Source: Eucalyptus grandis
Lineage: Eukaryota > Streptophyta > Magnoliopsida > Myrtales > Myrtaceae
Reading direction: 5' to 3'
NCBI RefSeq assembly: GCF_016545825.1
Contig: NC_052619.1
Span: 11,423,501-11,487,500 of the forward strand
Length of the DNA stretch: 64,000 nt
Shown here: piece by piece, positions 23,713-34,980 of the stretch
Numbering within the stretch: position 1 is the stretch's first letter
Layout: every line of letters starts with the position of its first letter
Program-made: the position numbers and the translations under genes
The notes under the pieces: generated by a model
What the model saw: only the letters and a program-made list of their open reading frames with translations
Database searches by the model: none
Told to the model about the DNA's origin: nothing

Positions 23713-24905
23713 ATGCCCTAGTAGTTAGGATGCCCTAAGAAGTGTTTTAGGATGCCGGAAGTCGAAATACCCTTGTGGTGGAGATGCCCCATTGGAGAAG
23801 TTTGCAGAATGTCTCGAAGTTGAGATGCCCTAGTGATTGGAATGCCTCGTGAGTCGAGATGCCCCAGGAGTGTTTGGGAGAAGAAACCATTAATGAATAA
23901 AATGCTTTGTCACGTGTAAAACTAAACATTGCTTGAATTGTTCTTGTTTATGTGAAATATGGTATACATATGCATGAATCTCGATGGATGTTTTATTAAA
24001 TGACAATTTATGTGATAAATGAAAATTCATAAGGTAAAGTCTACTTATGTTTGATTACGCTAACCAAATGATTATGCATTTGTTTTGTGTATACCAAGTG
24101 AAGTGATAAGAGGATTTTTTTTAAACTTAAAACTAGAGATTTTATTTGCTCGGCTTCAACTCATTCTTGTCATTTTTCAGACGTGTAGGATGGACACCCC
24201 TCATCCTTTGCACTATGGAATCTCTGTGTATAATGAAGCTCTTTATGAAAGTGTACTTGAACTACAGTTTGGAATAATATATACTAAATGTAATTTTACG
24301 ATATGGGTTGACATAGGAGATTTCGCGGAGTGGGTTCCTTTTCGATTCATTTCCTAATACCGGAACCTTGATGGTGAGTTAGTCAGTCCGTTGAGTGGTT
24401 TCGATTTGGACAATGGAGATGCAGCAAATGGAGAAGTTATCGACTCGTGACTTCAATTTGGACGTTTGTATAGGCAAACTTTTAGAAGTATGGTAAAAGT
24501 TAGATCTCCTTATTCCTACCCAAACTTTTATCCTTTTGCTTGTAATGTAATAAACTTTTGAATAGCGAATGTGATATAGATAAAAGAAGTATAAGTATGT
24601 AGGTTATATTTGTAAGGCTTTAATTGTTAAAAAAATATTCATAAATATTTGATTTCACTTTAGTGTGCTAAAAGAGAGTAATAATATAAGAAACATATGT
24701 CGAGTGACGTTCTGGAGGTCACACTTATATTCATTTAGTCTCCATACGCCTATCAACTTAAATTTTTAAGTCAAATTTTCTAAATTAGATCTGTAAAACT
24801 CCCTTACGTGGACGGTCAAACTTTCTAATATAGATCTGTAAAACTTTCTTATGTGGTTGGTCACTGATTCATGGGGTGGTGTTTCTCATTTCGGGATAAA
24901 CAATT

Positions 24906-26024
24906 AACTCATGCGTAGTTTAGGTTCATGAAGTCCAAGATATTCAGAGAGTAGTAAAAATGGCCAATGAGTAAGTGGATTTTAGTTATTTTTATTTACA
25001 TTAATTTGGAGTGGATTTTTAATCAAAAATTTGATAACCACTTAATATTTTTCAGCCTACATAAAATGAAATGCATAAGTACATAATACCACGCAGATCA
25101 TATAGTCCCTGAATTTGAAAATTCCAATGCTTCTATTCCGAAAAGTAGAATTTCCAGATTTAGATTCTCTGTTCTCAGCTTAAAGCAAGACACTGTAAGA
25201 CAGAACACACAAAAAAAAAAAAAAAAAAAAAGAGTAAACTGCGAGAAGCACTGACTCCATGGTTATACGGACTATTTGCATATTGTGAGAAAAATCTAAA
25301 CTAGTCGTCTAAACCAATAATGTATTATGATTGTTCCCTTCGTATGAAAAACTCAAAATATCGTATTATTCAAAACAAAGAACTTGGAGTTCACTTGGCC
25401 TTCAGACTCAAATAATATGAAGGTAAGAAGGAATTTTTTTCTAAACAGATAAATGTTGAACCGTCTTTAAAAAACTTAATCATATAGTATATGGACGAAG
25501 CTAAAAGAATTAATCCAAGGGTAAGGTCATGTAGTATCTCGACATCAATGAGGTAGACGGCAGACCACATATATTAAGGGAGTAGAGTTCTAATGGAACA
25601 TCTTATATAACATTTGAAATTCAAAATTTGAGTTGATTTTCTTTTTATTCAATAAAACTAGTCAATTCCTAAAAATTGTATTGATTTAGTTTCTCTAAGT
25701 TCGTGTGCCAAATTAAAATGAATAACTCATTTCTTGTCTAAAGAAAAAATTTTTTTATTAGGATTGAAGCCAATGACTCAGATAAAAGTCATAATTTTTC
25801 ATCTTTCACCATATTAAATTGTTTTTAAATGACATCTGACTCGAGTAAAATAGTTTTCTTCGTGCAAATTCTTTTTTGACTTCTTCGGTGCTTATAATAA
25901 AGTGTAGGAGCCAATAATGTGTACTCCATGCATCAAAGCAGAGTACGTGTCGCAAATAATTCCTTATTTTTTCGTGCTGGTAAGTAATGAAATTATGAGT
26001 TTAGACCGAAGTATTAGCACATAC
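24906..26024 (-). other. Intron 1 of bZIP copy B, upstream part
   Basis: It is collinear with intron 1 of copy A (12,420-13,080), with phrases such as 'cataaaatgaaatgcaaaa' and 'gaaaattcc.atgcttcta'. It contains an A run at 25,211-25,230 and nothing coding. Confidence 0.6.
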
Positions 26025-26343
26025 GTTACACGTGTTGGACTAAGGACAACTAGTTCTTCGAGAGCGGCTTTTGAAAGTTTCATCCAGGTTTCCTGAAATC
26101 AGCAGATAACTCTATGGTGCTCGGCAATAGCGATGGTCGTGGGACATGCACAACGACAGAATCGTTCATTTTCTTGTGCAAATTCAGTGATATATCATCA
26201 TTTGCGTATTGTTCGAGTTCGGAAAGGTGGGTAGAGCTTAGGATCATAGACTTGGAGAAAGATTTATTGTCTTCTGAATCATAAAGGTCATCAAAATATG
26301 ATAGATCGTCTTCTTTCTACGCATGATTTTTGTTTTTGTCCAT

Positions 26344-26908
26344 CTCCACCAAGCTATTCACGCATACATAGCACAAAAATCAACGGCCAGTTTTCTTAGA
26401 TCCAAACCCTAAAGCATGTACAGAAATGTGTTATTGATTAAATGAGATTCCGAAAGTCATTACATTAGCTCCGACAAGTGAAATTTTCTAAACAAGTGCA
26501 AAGTCAGAGAGATCAAATTTCAAACTTGGGTGTGGGAGAGAAGAAAACCCGAAGAAAGTGAGATGACAAATTATCCTAGAATAAGAAAATGAAATCCTTT
26601 TTTGAGCTTATTAACGAGACTAATTAGATAAGCGGATTTGGCTTTGCATTAAATTTGGTATCAAGTTTGAAAAATGTGATAGGTCATTCCTCCTCCTAAA
26701 GACATGCGTTAATTTTTCTTCAAATGATGCGTATGAGTAAATCGACTCTCAATCATGCATGCATAGGTGAAAATAGAGTTTTATTTTCGTTCATCGTGGA
26801 AAAATTTAGTCCTTGAAAATGTACAAGATGAAAATCATTAATTTGAAAAGGACAGTTCACATTCTAAGAATTGCCTTCAATAAAATTTTCAATCAATACT
26901 TAGAAAGC
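26344..26908. other. Decayed upstream flank of bZIP copy B
   Basis: It matches the upstream regions of copies A and C. The TATA-like motif of those copies reads TTATTAACG here (near 26,608). No gene is seen. Confidence 0.5.
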
Positions 26909-27892
26909 GGGAGAAGTGTAAAAAAAAAAAATCCTAAACTTTTTTTATGTTGTGTCAATTTAGTCATTTCCGGTCAATTTTGGTCGGATTTTGCTAACTA
27001 GATGCCGGCAGGCTGACATAGCCTGATTGGCGTTGACGTTGACAATTTTTAATAATATTTAATTTTTTTGAATTTTTTTCTTTTTCTTTTTTCCTTCTCC
27101 TCCTCCTTCCTCCAACCGGTCGCCAACGACTTGCCAAAGGCAACTGCCACAAGGTCAACCTCGCCGGCCACCTCGCCAATGGCTGCAAGGACGACCTCGC
27201 GACTGGGCGAGGAGAAGCCAGCTTGAGGCCGCCTAGGCCACGAGGGCAGCCTCGTGCCGGACTGGCAAGGCTGGCCCTTGCTAACCATTGGCGAAGCTGG
27301 CCCGCCGACCATTGGCGAAGCTCGGCCCTTACTGCCGAGGCCTCAAGGGCGGCCTCGCACCCAAATCTGGCAAGGTTGAGCCTCGCCGGCCATGGTCGAG
27401 GTTCAACCCTCGTCGCTTAGGCCTCAAGGGTAGCCTCTCGCCGGCCATGGGCAAGGCTCAACCCTTATCGCCTAGGCCTCGAGGGTGGCCTCGCCCATGG
27501 CTAGCGAGGCTTGACCTCGCTAGATTCAAGCAAAAGGCCGCCCTCGCGGCCTAGGTGGCCTCGAGCTAGCTTCTTGCAGCCTAATGCGAGGTCGCTCTTG
27601 CAGCCATTGGCGAGGTCTACCTCGCTGGTGGTTGCCTCTGGCCAGTCGCTGACAACTAGCTGAAGGAAGGAGGAGGAGAAGGAAAAAAGAAAAAGAAAAA
27701 AATTCAAAAAAAAAATATTATGAAAAATTATCCACATCAAAGACCGATCAAGCCACGTCAACCAACCGGCATCCAAGTCAACAAAATCTGGTCAAAATTG
27801 GCCGGAAATGACTAAATTGGCATAATATAAAAAGGTTTAGGACTAAATTGGCACATATGTAAAAGATTTATGACTTTTTAACACTTTTCTCT
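26909..27892. mobile_element. Foldback element with GC-rich core (Mutator-like)
   Basis: The 984-bp element is flanked by a 9-bp duplication TTAGAAAGC (26,900-26,908 and 27,893-27,901). Long imperfect inverted arms of about 150 bp mirror each other: 'gtcaatttagtcatttccgg' on the left against 'ccggaaatgactaaattggc' on the right. The roughly 550-bp core is very GC-rich and made of short phrases such as 'ggcctcgag', 'gcgaggttcaacc' and 'gccggccatgg' in both orientations. A 9-bp TSD points to the Mutator superfamily. The several ORFs of 60-90 codons in the core on both strands are compositional artefacts. Confidence 0.75.
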
Positions 27893-28238
27893 TTAGAAAG
27901 CTAGTAACGATTATTGTCCTTTTTCTTTTTCACCAAATGAATGTTATAGGCTCTCACGTGGAAAAAATATTATTTCTCGCATTTTTATATATATGCAAAG
28001 CATTATTTTCGTATTCTAATCTAGCTTTAACGGTACTACTTCTTGCCCATATCGACATTTGCAGAAATCAATCATCACTCTAACGAGCATTTAAAAAAAT
28101 GATTGCAATGATAAAATAATGTGCAAATCCTATATTATTCTTTTCTATGTGGCATGTGCTTACCATGTGCGAGGATATAGTTGCATATTAAGCTAAAACG
28201 GAAGGAAAAAAAAGAGAGATATCTTCAACCAGAAAAGG
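27893..28238. other. bZIP-upstream-type flank
   Basis: It matches 3.13-3.46, 14.3-14.65 and 39.0-39.33 kb and leads into the next spacer copy. No gene is seen. Confidence 0.5.
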
Positions 28239-29320
28239 AAAACAAGATCTTTTCAAGGATATTTAATTGGGTAATGTATATAGACAATTTATCTCTGATT
28301 TACATTTTAGGTAATATATCTCAGATTTGCCAAAGTTATCAAGTAACTAATTTAGTTTATACATAGACAATATGCATGTCTATGTGTTAACCCTATTATT
28401 GGGCCAATATGGTAATTTCCCTGTTACGTACTTAAATATCTGAACTTACTACATGAAACAAAAATTACCAGCATACCATTTTCGCTTGGATATACTTATC
28501 TAGCATTTTCAGAAATTCATTTATTTCCTTATTTATTTATTTTCTAGACTTTCACAATTTTGAAATACTGAAAAAAGAAAAGATGTCCTTTTGGGATAGT
28601 ATTAGTTATAGCCAGGAAAACACGATATTTTCAAGGATATTTAATTGGGTAATATATAGACAATTTCCCTCCTATTTACATTTTAGGTAATATATCTCAG
28701 ATGTGCCAATATTATCAAGTAACTCATAGACAATCTACATGTCCATGTGTTAACCCTATTATTGGGCCTTTATGGCAATTTCCCCTGTTACGTACTTAAA
28801 TAAAACTTACCAATATACCTTTTTCGTCTAGATATATTCATTTAACATTTTCGGAAATTTATTTAATTTCTTATTTGTTTATTTTCTAGATTTTCACAAT
28901 CTTGAAATACTGAAAAAAGATGTCCTTTTGGGATTGTATAGTTCGTAGTTAGCAAAACAAGATCTTTTGAATGATAGTTAATTAGGTAATATATAGACAA
29001 TTGTCCTTCTGTTTACATTTTAGGTAATATATCTTAGATGTGCCCATGTTATCAAGTAACTACATAGACAACCTACATAGCCACGTGTTAGCCCTATCAT
29101 TGGGCCAATATGGCAATTTCCCCTATTAAGTAATACGTACTTACATATCTGAATTTGCTACAAGAAACAAAACTTACCAACATACCTCTTTCATCTAGAT
29201 ATATTCATCTAGAATTTTCAAAAACTCATTTATTTTCTTATATATTTATTTTCTAGATTTTCACAATCTTGAAATAATGAGAAAATATGTCCTTTTGGAA
29301 TAGTATAGTTCATAGCCTTT
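28239..29320. repeat. Triplicated block of about 350 bp (set 2)
   Basis: Three units start near 28,239, 28,615 and 28,953, each with 'aaaacaagatctttt' or a variant and 'taattgggtaatatatag'. The set corresponds unit for unit to 3,457-4,520, so the triplication came before the larger duplication that made the two spacers. Confidence 0.8.
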
Positions 29321-29456
29321 AAATGCCAGCCATCCCTCATTTGAAATTATGTAGTAACTTAGACCCTGCTAGGTTGCATTTACAAAAATCGCATTTCTAT
29401 CATTGATAGCAAAATAAAAAATTTTAACATGAAAACACTGCTTGCATGGTTTTCAA

Positions 29457-30880
29457 GGGATAATTGTCCAAAAAATCCTAAATCTATTGTATAATGACTA
29501 ATTCAATTTTAAATATTTCAATTATGATAATATAGTCCTAAACCTTTTCTGATTTGTCAATGTAGTCTTTCCGATAAATTTTGGCCGGAAACCTTTAACG
29601 GGAAACTACCGTCCAACATGGTGTATCCAACACTAACGTAAACAATTTTTGCAATTTTTTCAAGTTTCTTCTTTTTTTTTTCTTTCATTTGCTTTCCCTT
29701 TTTCTATTCTTTTTCTTTATTTTCCTCTCCTCGTGGTCGATAAGGGCTGCCCTCGCCTCGGCAATTGTCAAATTTGCCAGATCTAGCTAGGGGTGTGCAA
29801 AATACCCGGGAACCGCCCGGAACCAGACCGGAACCGCCCGGAACCGGTGGTTCTTGAGGGAACCGGTCCGGTTCCCGGTTCCAATTTTTCGGAACCGGTG
29901 GGTACCGGTCCGGTTCCCGGTTCCATGGGTGGATCCGCCCACCCGGACCGGACCGGTTCCCTTTTAATATTAAAAAAAATTACTAAAATTGAATACAAAG
30001 CAATTGTTTTGTGGCAATTGTTTCTACCGCAGGATGAATACAAAGCTGAATATTAGGGAATTCTTATGCTTTTTGGTTGTTTAGTTTATTTATTAATATA
30101 ATGATGAAGGTGATGTATTCAATAAAGTCTTGTTTAGTTGCACTTATTTTGTTTTCCTTTGTTTGGATGGTGCCTCATTTCACCTCCTTTGATTTGTTTG
30201 TGCGACTTGTGATATTTTGCCGAACCTTATGAGGGATATGTCCAGTTCATAGCTTTAAGAGAGACCCATTTTTCCTGAATACTTACTACTCTCTCTGCCT
30301 CTATATCAACTTACGTACATCAATTCCTTCATTGGTTACATTTATAGTTGCAACAAATGAGTTTTTGTTCCACGTACTTAAATTTGGTTTTTCTTTTCTT
30401 GGTTTGCTTTGATGTCAAGTAGTCGTTCATGTTGAAAACCAAAATTGTTTCGCGTCAATATCGGTTCCATGGATCCACCAGAACCGGACCGGACCGGACC
30501 GGCGGTCCGATTCCCGGGTGGATCCATGCAACAAACGGGTGGATCCCAATTCCAATTTTTCGGAACCAGTCCTTAGCGGGCGGTTCCCGATTCTAGGTCG
30601 GGAACCGCCCGCCCGGACGATGCACACCCCTAGATCTAGCTAGGGCCATGACACCCTTACCGGATCTATGTGAGGGTGACCCTCATTTGAGGCCAGCGTT
30701 GGCCGCATACCATACAATCCCAAACTTGGTGGTCATACCCTACTACAATGATGATACTATAGGGGAGATCTTGTGGAAAATAGCTCAACGCAAGGATGAT
30801 AAAAATTAACACCTCTCATTCTTATTACTATTTTTTTCATAAATATTAAAAAAAAAAAAAAAAGAAAATGTTGCTTTATT
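29457..30880. mobile_element. GC-rich-core foldback element, right arm lost, hosting a hAT element
   Basis: The left arm starts 'gggataattgtccaaaaaa' at the same spacer position as the element at 4,649. The flanking core phrases 'aacttggtg' and 'aatagctcaa.gc.aggatgataaaa' are also shared with it. The right arm present at 5.3-5.53 kb is missing here, and the sequence passes into the b561-relic flank near 30,900. A hAT element sits at 29,788-30,632. Confidence 0.6.
29788..30632. mobile_element. Non-autonomous hAT element, short form (845 bp)
   Basis: A perfect 8-bp duplication GATCTAGC flanks it (29,780-29,787 and 30,633-30,640). The ends TAGGGGTGTGCA and TGCACACCCCTA are perfect inverted repeats. 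Subterminal regions are dense in 'ggaaccggtccggttccc' type palindromic phrases. The interior around 30.37-30.47 kb matches the longer copy at 55,010-56,562. ORFs in the terminal repeats on both strands are compositional. Confidence 0.88.
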
Positions 30881-30934
30881 CAAAACCCTAACTCTAAAAA
30901 AATATAAATCGCTAGCTGCAATCATATCCTTGAG

Positions 30935-31077
30935 TATACTTCAAGATGGCTTTCAATACAACAGAGCAACACTTAAATCGAACAAATATAATTAAAGGAA
31001 GGAAGTTCAAACAATACAACCCCCTTAACCTATTCTCTATGGAAAATTATACATGAAAAGGGTTAAAAGAAGGGTCA
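30935..31077. other. Flank of b561 relic 2
   Basis: It is collinear with 43.0-43.14 kb and 10.24-10.38 kb: the spacer end just 3' of the b561 stop codon. No gene. Confidence 0.5.
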
Positions 31078-31296
31078 TTACTTCCTGAACTTTAGTATCT
31101 CTAAAACAATGAGAATTACAAACAGAAGATCAATAATAATTCCATAACCGACATTCCATCCCTTTCAAACTTTTCTCCAATATGAGTTCCTCGGAAAATA
31201 TCCGCAATCGCCAAAATAATCAAAATTCACCCCCATGTTATGATGATACTAATTCCAATGTTCTCACACTTCCCTTTCTCGATGGAGGCAAAATTG
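31078..31296 (-). pseudogene. DOMON/cytochrome b561 relic 2 (last exon)
   Basis: The minus strand aligns with the last exon of the intact gene at 43,144-43,371. It begins VMAIL at the former acceptor and then runs into stop codons. Intron 3-like sequence follows to about 31,690 and the upstream exons are absent. A LINE inserted just beyond, at 31,742. Confidence 0.75.
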
Positions 31297-31723
31297 CCAT
31301 CACCTTCCGAATGTTATATATAAAAAAGAGGAGACATGTATACATAATAATTAACTAAGAAAAATATATACATACAAAAATGAGATAAAGAGGGGAAATA
31401 ATGTGATCTTCGCTATCTGATGGCTATGACATTCGATAAATCATTCTTCCAATATCATAAAAATGTGTTAAAGAAGTATTTTCAGTGGAGTTATATCTAA
31501 CTCTCATCTTTGCCTTATTCCTATGTCCAAAGAGATTTATATCTATATATAGTAATCTAATATCGTAAGTGCATGCCTTGAACTTTGATAATGGAACAGG
31601 CGGTAAGCAGTGGGCTGAGTTATGCTGGGCTCTTCCATTATCAGGCTGACAACGGGCTTGTGCTGGGCCCATGTTACATGACCCAAATTGACGCGTTATG
31701 GTCAAGCAGAAAAATTCATGTAC
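31297..31723. other. b561 intron 3 relic
   Basis: It matches the intron 3 sequence of the b561 genes and the relic at 10.6-10.96 kb ('aaatcattcttccaat', 'tgcatgccttgaactt'). The ORF at 31,424-31,705 is in this intron relic and is not supported. Confidence 0.5.
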
Positions 31724-31741
31724 GCATATGGAGCATGCGAG

Positions 31742-32407
31742 TTTTTTTTTAGGTAGAATATAAGAGATATATTGATTTTAAACCAAAGAGCTATACAACT
31801 ATAAACAAAAACTCGGCACCAAAAACTTACACTCACAAAGACAAATAAGTAAGAGCGAGTGGAAGGGTACCAAGGAAAAAGAGGAGGGGGAGGGGGGGGG
31901 AGGAGCCACAAACTACACAGGAGCATAAACAAGCCAACCAGCGGCTAAAAGCAACCAACACAACGGATACAAGGAAAGGGAGAACAGGGAAACCCTTACA
32001 ACAAAACAAGGAACAAGGCAAGTGTGGAAAAAGACGCCAATGAATGGGGAGAAGGGTAAAGAATCCCAACTCAAAGATTAGTAGATAGGAACAAGCCCAC
32101 TGCTGAAGTAGCTTCCAAAGAAATCAGGTGCAGCCCCATCTTCAGCTTTCGCGACACTAGCAAGACCCTTTGGAGAGTAGAGGGTTAGGAATAACCCCCT
32201 ACTCAACTAAGTCCTTCACCGAAAAAGGTAGAGCATGCAAAGAGGTCAGTCTACCAAAATAGATGGGTTGAGAAACCAGCACTGCAGCAATCTTCAATTT
32301 GTAAAGGTGGGAGGGACCTGGTGAAAAGACAAAACTTTGTCCCTAATAACCTTTTGAAGGCACTTTTTCATCGCCAAAAGGGAGGGAGTCCTCTCCCAAA
32401 AGAGTAT
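31742..32407 (-). mobile_element. 5'-truncated LINE fragment
   Basis: A T run at 31,742-31,750 is the poly(A) tail of a minus-strand LINE, next to the same 3' motif as at 9.8 kb ('atatattgatttta' read on the plus strand). A near-perfect 18-bp target duplication, 'gcatatggagcatgcgag', lies at 31,724-31,741, with its partner ('...tgcaag', one mismatch) at 35,253-35,270. The original insertion therefore spans to 35,252, and a second element sits at its 5' end. No intact ORF remains. Confidence 0.7.
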
Positions 32408-32689
32408 GGGTGCGTTTGGATGGGCATTTAGAAAGCCCATCCAGCCCCCAAAGCCCCTTCAGCCAAAGAGAGGTGTTTGGCAACCAATTCCCAAGGAGCT
32501 TTCAAATGAAAGCTGGCCCTTGGGAATGCTGAAAGCCCAAGGCTGGTGGAGACCAGCCTTGAGCTTTCAGCATTTTCGGATGCTGAAGGCTTCCATTAAT
32601 AAAATTTCGTGGAGTTCCATTTTTACCCTAAAAAAACATCGGAAACCCAAATTTACCCCCATATAAAAGAGCAAAACCAGGGGTTTCGC

Positions 32690-32838
32690 CTTGCAGCTCC
32701 TCCAGAAACGCTCACGCTCCCAACTCCTCACGCTCACTCTCCCGAGAGCCCCACGACGATGTCGACTTCAAGATCAGCTTGGATATCGAATCCACCTTCA
32801 GATCTGCCAACGACACTTCTCCAGCACCTTCAGCGTGT
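32690..32838 (+). pseudogene. Candidate captured 5' exon
   Basis: A stretch more GC-balanced than its surroundings has an open plus-strand frame and an ATG at 32,760, ending at a possible donor ('cgtgtaagc' near 32,837). A CT-repeat region follows, as in many plant 5' leaders. Two frames are open, and I do not recognise either product. With the exon at 34,239 it could be part of one captured gene. Unproven. Confidence 0.25.
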
Positions 32839-34238
32839 AAGCTCGCTCGCTCGCTCACTCTCTCTCTCTCTCTATCTCGCTCGCTCGATTCTTCTCCTCA
32901 TCTGGGTTTGATGATCCCATTTGACTCCCCTACTCCGCCTGTTTGTATCTCGTCTGCTTTTGCTTCCGAGTTCCTTGTTTTTTTTTTCCATGCTCTCGCT
33001 AGTTGGTAATCGAGATCTGTGATTGTATAACCCATGGCGGAGTGCGAGGTGAAATTCGGGCGGTTGCTTTTTAGCGGTCGAATGCGTGGGAATTTGGAGT
33101 TCTCCTTAAAAAGCAAGGGTTTTGTGTTGCTTTGCGGGTTTCGCGAGCTGAGATTCAATCTGGGTTTTCGAGGTTGGACAGATTTTTAGTAGTGAGCGGC
33201 AAGGGCTGTGGGTTGTGGGTTGTGGGTCGTGGGTGTTTTTTTTACGAATTTCAAAGGACATACAATTGGAGTTTTCCGTTCAATGTTTGAATTTCAAAGG
33301 ACAAGTTCACAAATAGAAATACTGCATTCGCTATACTGTTTTGTTTCTTCATTTCTATCAAGCATTACCAACAGAAAACTTTGCATCCATCCTTATGTTG
33401 TAATTTTTATGTGCCTCGAAACGCCTAGTTTACCGCTGCTAATTGTAAATTGTTTGGAGTTATGTTCTCTCGGTCTGGTTTGGTTCCTATTGAATGAACT
33501 TTGGCATCTGTGGATTTTTTCTCTTTTAACATTATTTGTCCATAAATTTTTGTACACCATGTTTCCTCTTTCGCTAGCCGACACCGATGAATACATGCAC
33601 GTGATCTTATGATGCTTGGCCACATGAGCATTGATTCTGTAAACTTTATTGGGAGAAAGAGTTGCATTATGCTTTTGTAACCATGACTAGACAGTTGAAG
33701 AAATGCAATCGTGCATGATTTTTAAGGCTGCTTTGTTTAGCTTGGAAGAGCTGAAATGATTTGTTTTCTTTTCTTTTCAACCCATTGAGCTCACTGCTCA
33801 CAAACTTGAAACCCATAAGATAATAATATTTAGACAAAATCCAACAACAATCATTTCTTAAAGCTTTGTTGTTGACTATATATCATCATTCTCTTGTAAA
33901 TACTAATATGGCAAAAATGTCGTTGATCAGCATCTCCATAATGCTTGTGAATTGTTTGAATCCCCAAAACATTCTTTACCGTGAATTATTAGTTGGACTA
34001 CTGTTGGACTACTGAACATGTTATTCTCCATATTAGATTTTGGACTAAGAGCATGCTCCACTTGAAGACTGAGAATGCATCGATATATTTCATTTTCATG
34101 TGTAGCGCAACTAAATGTGTAAAACTTGCTCTTCCCTTCACTCTTTGAGCACCACTTTTGTTGTGGTTGTATGAGTGGAAATCAGCTATGAAAATTTGAC
34201 TTCTTTCTTTATCAGCTCTCGGAGGCTTGAAGTCGTAG

Positions 34239-34297
34239 GGTGGAGTTGCTTCTTCAAGTTGGAGCATTTTGTGTGGCAGTTGGTGCGTTGATTGCAG
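34239..34297 (+). pseudogene. Captured exon resembling a CorA/MRS2 magnesium transporter
   Basis: A 59-bp segment bounded by TAG and GT encodes RVELLLQVGAFCVAVGALIAG. This resembles the first membrane helix of plant MRS2/CorA-type Mg2+ transporters (organellar type), which is followed in the family by the pore signature GMN. The exon ends exactly where the next exon would supply the residues before GMN, but the next sequence is intron and then a LINE. The rest of the transporter is not in the window, so it is a fragment inside a mobile element and not a working gene. The family call is from memory of the helix sequence and is moderate. Confidence 0.4.
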
Positions 34298-34323
34298 GTA
34301 CTTTTTCCATACGGTATTGGACA

Positions 34324-34735
34324 ATTTTTTTTTTTTTGGTAAAGGTAATAGATATATTGACTTTAAACCAAAAGCTATACAGCTATACACAAAAACATGG
34401 CACCAAGAACTTACACTCAAGAAGACAACAAGTTAGATCGAGTGGAAGGGTGCCAAGAAGGAGGAAACAGCGCACAAAAATCATAAACTTGATGACCCGC
34501 GCAGCTAAGCAGTAGCAAGAAATCATCTGCAGCAGACAAAGGCAACCCTCACATACCAGATGCAGCTCCCAACTTCAACAATACCCACCCACCGAAGAGC
34601 AGCACAAGAAGCTAATTAGCCAACCAAGCAGCCTACAACTCTCAAGAACCGGCGAAGGCAGCAGCAGCACCAAGAACCCGAACTTACAGGGGAATATCGG
34701 CAGAATTAAAAATGGACGGGTCCAATCCCCAGCAA
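34324..34735 (-). mobile_element. 5'-truncated LINE fragment
   Basis: A T run at 34,325-34,337 marks the poly(A) end of a minus-strand insertion. The next 120 bp match the LINE 3' ends at 31.75-31.87 kb and, reversed, 9.68-9.81 kb ('ctatac', 'acttacactca', 'gagtggaagggt'). It inserted downstream of the captured exon. The 5' boundary is approximate and no target duplication was identified. Confidence 0.6.
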
Positions 34736-34905
34736 TGTCGAATCCTCCTATTTCTATAAGTGTTGCAACATTTCTGATATGACACGTTTACGTGATCAAA
34801 TACTTATGAATTTAGGAAGTAATAAATGATATTTGTAATTTTTAATGATAATGAGCTTCTTTCCTCAAAGCATATGTTATCATGTTTTTATTATAATGAA
34901 AGTAT

Positions 34906-34980
34906 TCTTCTTGTAATTAAGAAAGAGAGCATGTGAAGTTTTTCTTGTAATTAAGAAAGAGAGCATGTGAAGTTTTTCCA
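34906..34980. repeat. 37-bp tandem duplication
   Basis: 'cttgtaattaagaaag' plus 'agagcatgtgaag' and a T run occur twice in a row with near identity, in the AT-rich right part of the 32.4-35.25 kb element. Confidence 0.9.

Larger units (their letters stand above)
18340..24723. mobile_element. LTR-like element inside the TRIM, itself interrupted
   Basis: The sequence between the two halves of the TRIM 3' LTR, minus the solo LTR at 20,306-23,712, is about 3 kb. It has no recognisable gag or pol and ends in 'ggaggtcaca'. The flanks 'cttgt' and 'cttat' may be a mutated 5-bp duplication. It contains tandem arrays (19.27-19.69 kb) and 'gatgccc' phrases near 23.72-23.87 kb. It may be a solo LTR of a chromovirus-like element, which is inference from size and ends only. 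The short ORFs at 18.75 and 24.09 kb are not supported. Confidence 0.4.
18103..24781 (+). mobile_element. TRIM retroelement, 3' LTR split by a later insertion
   Basis: The 5' LTR runs from 18,103 to 18,194 (92 bp, TGTTAAAGT...CTCACA). A degenerate initiator-Met-tRNA primer site, 'tgatatcggaacc', follows at once. The internal part is about 100 bp with no ORF, and a purine tract 'atgaaaagggg' precedes a second 'tgttaaagtactcc' at 18,297. That 3' LTR breaks off near 18,340 and resumes at about 24,724 ('cttatattcatttag' to 'aattttct'), matching the second half of the 5' LTR. Short LTRs, primer site, purine tract and no coding capacity define a TRIM (terminal-repeat retrotransposon in miniature). 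Confidence 0.7.
17727..24905. mobile_element. Compound nested insertion in intron 1 of bZIP copy B
   Basis: Aligning copy B with copies A and C shows intron 1 stops matching near 17,727 and resumes near 24,905 ('cgtagtttaggttcatg'). The block holds, from outside inwards, unclassified flanks (17,727-18,102 and 24,782-24,905), a TRIM element, an LTR-like element inside the TRIM's 3' LTR, and a solo LTR inside that. The outermost element has no clear target duplication and is not classified. A unit of about 50 bp ('tctaaattagatctgtaaaact') is repeated twice at 24,775-24,860. Confidence 0.7.
15766..26343 (-). pseudogene. bZIP-like copy B, broken by nested insertions
   Basis: All five exons can be found: exon 1 at about 26,343-26,025, exon 2 at 17,642-17,518, exon 3 from 16,489 to 16,415 plus a few bases after a transposon at 17,426, exon 4 at 16,160-16,037, and the last exon at 15,922-15,766. 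Exon 1 reaches a stop after eight codons. Exon 2 has a net 8-bp deletion (125 rather than 133 bp) that shifts frame, and exon 3 is shifted and holds a transposon. About 7.2 kb of nested elements interrupts intron 1. The decayed exon 2 still spells the canonical contact residues (NRSSAKRSRTK), then, after the frameshift, YVLEHEAKSLQAQ. The ancestor was therefore a normal bZIP, unlike open copies A and C. Certainly not functional as a whole. Confidence 0.85.

Noticed and set aside
26994..27776. Overlapping ORFs of 60-90 codons on both strands in a GC-rich block
   Set aside because: They lie in the core of a foldback element with a 9-bp TSD. Composition without stops explains them, and frames are open on both strands at once.
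29783..30056. Pro/Gly-rich ORFs on both strands
   Set aside because: They are products of the palindromic 'ccggttcc' ends of the hAT element.
33208..33667. 134-codon hydrophobic ORF and overlapping antisense ORFs
   Set aside because: It is T-rich intron-like DNA inside the 32.4-35.25 kb element. Start context, codon use and conservation do not support a gene.
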